From contig DBTQ01000023.1 in assembly GCA_002307135.1 (NCBI GenBank), positions 1-64,000 on the forward strand: a stretch of 64,000 nucleotides of DNA, in the 5' to 3' direction. Positions 60,002 to 64,000 of the stretch are shown here, piece after piece. Below the pieces are notes generated by a model. That model was not told the DNA's origin. It saw nothing but the letters and a program-made list of their open reading frames with translations, and searched no databases. The stretch is from Bacteroidetes bacterium UBA1312 (GTDB taxonomy: Bacteria; Bacteroidota; Bacteroidia; Chitinophagales; Chitinophagaceae). Position 1 is the first letter of the stretch. Each line of letters begins with the position of its first letter. Position numbers and translations under genes: made by a program.

Positions 60002-60223
60002 ATGAAAAAATCACATCAGATTACATTAACACCATTATCCAAAGAAATACCGGTAGAAGCAGATTTTATATGCTGTAAAAAATGTAATACTACCAAGCCC
60101 AAAGAAGCATTCGATAAAAGAAATTTATGGCGTGCAAAAGTTTGCACAGAGTGCAACTATGCTGCCAAAAAAGCCAAAAATGCCGAATTAAAAAAAGAAA
60201 AGGAAATGTTTGGGTTCTTCTAG
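60002..60223 (+). CDS. small zinc-ribbon-like protein
   Basis: The 73-residue protein has two C-x2-C pairs at about residues 25-28 (CKKC) and 48-51 (CTEC), with a basic helix and a lysine-rich tail between and after: KKCNTTKPKEAFDKRNLWRAKVCTECN. This spacing is that of a small zinc ribbon, as found in nucleic-acid-binding adaptor proteins. No homologous family is recognised. Confidence 0.65.
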   Translation: MKKSHQITLTPLSKEIPVEADFICCKKCNTTKPKEAFDKRNLWRAKVCTECNYAAKKAKNAELKKEKEMFGFF

Positions 60224-60286
60224 GACTTGAACATTTGCTTAATATGACGCAAGACAAAGAGTTTATAGTTCTTTAAAAAGAAGAAA

Positions 60287-61276
60287 CTACAAAGCCATCA
60301 AACTACATCCTCGTAGTGCCACATGATCCATACGTCCAAGTACTTCAAATGTATGATTAGGTTTTAAACGACCGATATCTTCTGTGGCAATAAAAGCGCA
60401 GGAATTAATATTTGCCAGATCAATAATATTTATTGCACCGATGCCTTCCTTGCTTATATCTAGTGGATCTTGTATATCTCTTACAAATACACGCATGGTA
60501 GCTATTGGTTCAAAAATACCCGAATCCAGAGCGTATGCCTGTGACAATAATTCAGTCATACCATATTCGGAATGAATTTGATCGATATGCCAGCGTTCTT
60601 TTAAATAATCATGTACCTGTGCTCTCGTCCACTCCTCTCTTCGCCCCTTCATTCCGCCCGTTTCCATCACTACAATACCCGACAAATCCATAGGATACAT
60701 TTCTGCAAAATCAAGCAGCGCAAAGGTTACACCCAACAACAACACTTTTTGCCCCTCCGATTTCAAACGCAATAACTTTTCGCTAAGCTGTGGCCATTCA
60801 TTCAGATAAAAGCCATTATCCGAATGTCCACTTTTATCCATCAACACCTTAGCCATGTGCACTAACGACGATTGACCACGTTCTAAATAAGAAGGTAACA
60901 ATGCCAAAATCGCATAATCTTTAGGCCCACCATAAAACTGACGAAACCCGGACATCATAGCCGCTTCGTAAATGTCGGCATCCTTCACAAAATGCCTACT
61001 GGGTATAACTCCTGTTGTACCACTGCTTTCAAAAAGCAACTCTTCTTTTTGCCAATCTCCACTAACAACGCGATGTGTTTTAAAAAAAGAAATAGGCAGA
61101 AAAGGTATTTCTTCCATTGAATTTATTTGAGCAGGAACAATGTGCAATGCATCATTGTATGCCTTATATAAGGAATTGTGTTGGTATTGGTATTGAAAGA
61201 GTGCCAAAGCAGTAGCTTCAAAATCAGTTACTGAACACTGAATTAAAGATCTTCCTGTTATTCTTTCAAACTGCAT
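60287..61276 (-). CDS. LuxE-like acyl-protein synthetase / acyl-transfer enzyme
   Basis: The start at the ATG complementary to 61274-61276 (MQFERITGRS) is preferred over a 23-residue longer frame of poor composition. The 329-residue protein is of the adenylating superfamily: FLPISFFKTHRVV, FESSGTTGVIPSRH (phosphate loop SSGTTG), LLGVTFALLDFA, VMETGGMKGRREEWTR and SEYGMTELLSQAYA, with IGRLKPNHTFEVLGRMDH near the end. It resembles LuxE and related acyl-protein synthetases that activate an acid as acyl-AMP. In Bacteroidota these genes accompany aromatic polyene or similar lipid synthesis; no such cluster is visible here. Confidence 0.82.
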   Translation of the reverse strand: MQFERITGRSLIQCSVTDFEATALALFQYQYQHNSLYKAYNDALHIVPAQINSMEEIPFLPISFFKTHRVVSGDWQKEELLFESSGTTGVIPSRHFVKDADIYEAAMMSGFRQFYGGPKDYAILALLPSYLERGQSSLVHMAKVLMDKSGHSDNGFYLNEWPQLSEKLLRLKSEGQKVLLLGVTFALLDFAEMYPMDLSGIVVMETGGMKGRREEWTRAQVHDYLKERWHIDQIHSEYGMTELLSQAYALDSGIFEPIATMRVFVRDIQDPLDISKEGIGAINIIDLANINSCAFIATEDIGRLKPNHTFEVLGRMDHVALRGCSLMAL

Positions 61277-61365
61277 TGTTTTTTGGTTTAATTTTGAGCG
61301 AAGTGAATGTGCAAAGGAACAAAAATTGCACCTTTCAATTAGCAATCAATTAATAATAATTTTGG

Positions 61366-61827
61366 ATGAAACAGACATTCGCACTTGCTGTCATTTTAGT
61401 TATAGCCTGCTCCTCGTGCAAAAAGAGCTCGAACCTAAGTAAAATTCCTTCTATTGCATATATTGGCATATCTACAGATTCTGTTAATTCAGGAAGCAGT
61501 ACACAAAAAATAGACCTTACATTTAATTTCACTGATGGAGATGGAGATTTAGGCAATGATCCTAAAAGTGGCGTTTATGATATTTATACAACAGACAGTA
61601 GAGATGATTCAGCATACAATTACTTTTTCCCGGCACAACTACCTGATGTTATAGAACCGGGGAAAGGAATTGAGGGCTCCTGCACGATAACAATAGATGC
61701 AGCCTTTTTAATACTTCGGCCTGATCATCCCAAAGGCGACACATTACATTTTGATGTCTATATAAGAGACAAGGCTGGTAATACAAGTAATCACATTACC
61801 ACATCCAACATCTATATTAAACCATAG
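61366..61827 (+). CDS. small lipoprotein of unknown function
   Basis: The 153-residue protein has a lipoprotein signal ending in CSSC (cysteine residues at about 15-18) and a beta-rich mature part, NFTDGDGDLGNDP near residue 52-64 being a calcium-binding-like D-x-D-x-D loop, then YNYFFPAQLPDVIEPG. The pattern IDLTFNFTDGDGDLG is common to a family of Bacteroidota surface lipoproteins. Function unknown. Confidence 0.75.
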   Translation: MKQTFALAVILVIACSSCKKSSNLSKIPSIAYIGISTDSVNSGSSTQKIDLTFNFTDGDGDLGNDPKSGVYDIYTTDSRDDSAYNYFFPAQLPDVIEPGKGIEGSCTITIDAAFLILRPDHPKGDTLHFDVYIRDKAGNTSNHITTSNIYIKP

Positions 61828-61991
61828 ATCACTTTGATCAAAGGCTGAAAATTGCGAAAAAACAAGCGCTCTATTATTCATTTCAAAGATACTTTGCCAA
61901 CTCACACAATCCTTTTCTTAAAAAGGGTTTAAATTACCAATGGAATTGCTATTTTTGGGACTCGAAATATTAAACCACGAATAAGAAACTT

Positions 61992-63635
61992 ATGGCTGAA
62001 GCGATACGTATGCCTCTATTGAGCGATACAATGAAAGAAGGCGTGATAGCGGAATGGCACAAAAAAGTAGGTGATAAAGTAAAATCAGATGATGTACTTG
62101 CCGACGTAGAAACCGATAAAGCTACAATGGAAGTAATGCCTTTTGTAGATGGGACATTACTATACATAGGAGTAGAAAAAGGTAAAGCCGCCAAAATCAA
62201 TGACATTATAGCTATTGTGGGTAAAGAAGGTGAGGATTTTCAAGCGTTGCTTCAAGCCGAGGCCAAAGCTCCTACAGCAGTACCTGCTGTTGAAGTTCAA
62301 GAAGAAAAAGCGTCGCCCGCAGTTCCCGCACAAGCTCCTGCTATCAATGCAGTAGTACCTGTGGCCATACCTGCCGGTGTCAGTGTAATTCGTATGCCAT
62401 TATTGAGCGATACAATGACTGAGGGTAAGATAGTGACTTGGTATAAAAAAGTAGGCGATACTGTTAAAAATGACGATGTACTTGCCGATGTAGAAACAGA
62501 TAAAGCTACAATGGAAGTAATGGGTTATGCCGAAGGAACCTTATTATATGTGGGCGTACCTGAAGGTTCTGCTGCAAAAATCAATGATATCATTGCTATT
62601 GTAGGTAAACCCGGCACAGACATTCAGGGATTGCTGCAAGCTCCAACAACTACACCTGCTGCTCCATCTGCATCGGGCACAACAACCCCTGCACCTGCAA
62701 CCATTGCTGCTGGACCATCTGCAAATCCAACAGAAAATACGCAGACTACCGATAATGACAGCCGTTTAAAAATATCTCCTTTAGCACGCAAAATTGCAAG
62801 CGATAAAGGAATAAACCTCACTCAACTGCATGGTTCAGGTGATGGAGGACGTATCGTAAAACGAGATATAGACAATTTTGTACCTCAAGCTGCTAGTAGC
62901 GCTGCAGAACAGAAATCAACTACCACCATAAGCGTTCCTGTATCTACCGGCACTGAAAGCCATACAGATATACCGCTGACGCAAATGCGTAAGATAATTG
63001 CGAAACGTTTAGCGGAAAGTATGTTTACCGCGCCACATTTTTATCTCAAAATAACCGTGACCATGGATAAAATCATGGAAGCAAGAAAAGAGATCAATAA
63101 TATAGCTACTGTAAAAATTTCTTTCAACGATTTCATCATCAAAGCGGCGGCGATGGCATTACGCAAACATCCAGCGGTCAACAGCTCTTGGATGGGTGAC
63201 TTTATCCGTCAAAACAACCATATCAGCATTGGCAGTGCCATTGCTGTGGAAGAAGGGCTCATTGTACCTGTGATCAAATTTGCGGATACATTATCACTAT
63301 CTCAAATAGCGACTACAGCGAGTGACCTCTATGGTAAGGCACGAAATAAAAAAATACAACCGTCAGAATTTACCGGCAATACATTTACCATTTCTAACCT
63401 GGGCATGATGGGTATTGATGAGTTTACAGCTATCATTAACCCTCCAGATAGTTGCATATTGGCAGTTGGTAATATTGTGCCAACTCCTGTTGTTGAAAAT
63501 GGAACTGTTGTTGTTCGACAATTATTAAAACTAACATTAAGCTGCGACCACAGAGTGGTGGATGGAGCTATAGGTGCTCAATTCTTACAGACACTCAAAG
63601 GATATATAGAAAATCCGGTAACGATGCTGGCATAA
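61992..63635 (+). CDS. dihydrolipoamide acetyltransferase (E2) with two lipoyl domains
   Basis: The 547-residue protein has two lipoyl domains at about 1-80 and 128-210, each with VLADVETDKATMEV (lipoylated lysine in DKA); Ala/Pro-rich linkers; an E1/E3-binding domain (ISPLARKIASDKGINL, GSGDGGRIVKRDI); and the catalytic domain with RKIIAKRLAESMFTAPHFYL, ISNLGMMGIDEFTAIINPPDS and the active-site LSCDHRVVDGAIGA. It transfers the acyl group to coenzyme A in the pyruvate (or branched-chain) dehydrogenase complex. The double lipoyl layout fits the pyruvate complex. E1 and E3 genes are not in the window. Confidence 0.94.
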   Translation: MAEAIRMPLLSDTMKEGVIAEWHKKVGDKVKSDDVLADVETDKATMEVMPFVDGTLLYIGVEKGKAAKINDIIAIVGKEGEDFQALLQAEAKAPTAVPAVEVQEEKASPAVPAQAPAINAVVPVAIPAGVSVIRMPLLSDTMTEGKIVTWYKKVGDTVKNDDVLADVETDKATMEVMGYAEGTLLYVGVPEGSAAKINDIIAIVGKPGTDIQGLLQAPTTTPAAPSASGTTTPAPATIAAGPSANPTENTQTTDNDSRLKISPLARKIASDKGINLTQLHGSGDGGRIVKRDIDNFVPQAASSAAEQKSTTTISVPVSTGTESHTDIPLTQMRKIIAKRLAESMFTAPHFYLKITVTMDKIMEARKEINNIATVKISFNDFIIKAAAMALRKHPAVNSSWMGDFIRQNNHISIGSAIAVEEGLIVPVIKFADTLSLSQIATTASDLYGKARNKKIQPSEFTGNTFTISNLGMMGIDEFTAIINPPDSCILAVGNIVPTPVVENGTVVVRQLLKLTLSCDHRVVDGAIGAQFLQTLKGYIENPVTMLA

Positions 63636-63644
63636 GCAATTAAC

Positions 63645-63668
63645 AAGAGCCGTAGCAATACGGCTCTT
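63645..63668 (+). terminator. terminator of the E2 gene
   Basis: AAGAGCCGTA (63645-63654), loop GCAA, TACGGCTCTT (63659-63668), followed by TCTTTTTCT. Intrinsic terminator ten bases after the stop. Confidence 0.85.
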
Positions 63669-63712
63669 TCTTTTTCTATAATAGCCGGACACTTTATTAA
63701 TAATATTTCAAA

Positions 63713-64000
63713 ATGGAAACAGCACAACGAACCAGAATAAACGCTCAGACAATAATGAGTTGGGTATTACTGCTCATACTATCGGGTGTTTTTATATTTT
63801 CAGCCATTACAAAACTAGTAGCAATAGACCCCTTCGAATGGATTTTTGTAGATATGGGGATACCTAGTACTATAGCTGCTTTTTTAGCACGATTTTTTAT
63901 TGGCTTTGAATTTCTGTTGGGATTATTTTTACTCGCACATTTTTATCTGCGCCGCTTTACCTACCCTGCTACAATAGCATTTCTAGTATTACTGACTATT
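63713..64000 (+). CDS. DoxX/MauE-like membrane protein, N-terminal part (cut by window edge)
   Basis: The frame opens at an ATG at 63713 and is still open at the window end (96 codons). It starts METAQRTRINAQTIMSWVLL, with membrane segments at about 13-33, 50-80 and 84-end. The sequence LLILSGVFIFSAITKLVAIDPF with G-x-x-x-x-x-K-x and FLARFFIGFEFLLGLFL matches the DoxX/MauE family, membrane proteins often tied to thiol or redox chemistry. Its C-terminus is outside the window. Confidence 0.75.
   Translation, partial: METAQRTRINAQTIMSWVLLLILSGVFIFSAITKLVAIDPFEWIFVDMGIPSTIAAFLARFFIGFEFLLGLFLLAHFYLRRFTYPATIAFLVLLTI

Noticed and set aside
1..64000. CRISPR arrays, rRNA and tRNA genes, complete insertion sequences
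   Set aside because: No regularly spaced repeats, no conserved rRNA or tRNA segments, and no transposase gene were seen on either strand by reading; a dedicated tRNA scan could still find one.

Overview
The window looks like a chromosomal segment of a Bacteroidota bacterium, probably near the Chitinophagaceae. The evidence is a type IX secretion C-terminal sorting domain, TonB-dependent uptake genes, DUF3570/DUF4266 proteins, TAnnTTTG-type promoters, AT-rich DNA and very few Shine-Dalgarno-like start contexts. No rRNA, tRNA or CRISPR array was found by reading.

The left third (about 1.4-23.4 kb) is an AT-rich accessory region lying directly against the 3' end of mnmE, a known integration hot spot. 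From left to right it holds: (i) a tripartite HipB-HipS-HipT-like toxin-antitoxin operon with two operator-like palindromes 40 bp apart that overlap its promoter; (ii) an eight-gene leftward operon (3213-14672) that reads as an Ssp-type DNA phosphorothioation system: sspB (DUF4007), sspC (large ATPase), sspD (PAPS-reductase-like), sspA (cysteine desulfurase), then a PLD-helicase, a 76-residue protein, a DndD/SMC-like ATPase and a further small protein, the likely restriction side; (iii) two secreted proteins, one with a TonB C-terminal domain; (iv) a 117-nt nested inverted repeat; (v) a mobile-element core with a VirE-like P-loop ATPase, a Rep-like protein and an excisionase-like HTH protein; and (vi) a five-gene leftward operon, HTH / DUF6876-like / tyrosine recombinase / HDAC-like deacetylase / unknown protein, in which the last three genes overlap. 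This HDAC-containing unit and the phosphorothioation operon are the most interesting parts.

The rest is mostly core genome. mnmE and a CDF metal transporter are followed by the ribosomal protein cluster rplK-rplA-rplJ-rplL, which here is detached from secE/nusG and from rpoBC; a 41-codon remnant of a RibD/DHFR-like gene lies next to rplL. To the right come a phosphohexomutase, a small insertion with a glycosylase-like protein and a nucleotidyltransferase pair, hutU, a YefM-YoeB toxin-antitoxin pair, an M42 aminopeptidase, a four-gene membrane/M48 protease operon, ispF, tgt, an LptF/G permease, thiL, an EGF-like lipoprotein, a TPR protein and tilS.

The last 20 kb carries envelope functions: an SDR enzyme, a TonB receptor with small lipoproteins, a 1179-residue BNR/PKD secreted protein, a thioredoxin-ApbE-DUF4266-DUF3570 redox cluster, frr, a sterol-desaturase-family enzyme, a ChaN-like protein, a C-terminal processing protease, a LuxE-like acyl-protein synthetase, the E2 subunit of a 2-oxoacid dehydrogenase complex and the start of a DoxX/MauE-like membrane protein cut by the right edge. 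Functional calls rest on motifs recognised by eye; no database search was possible.
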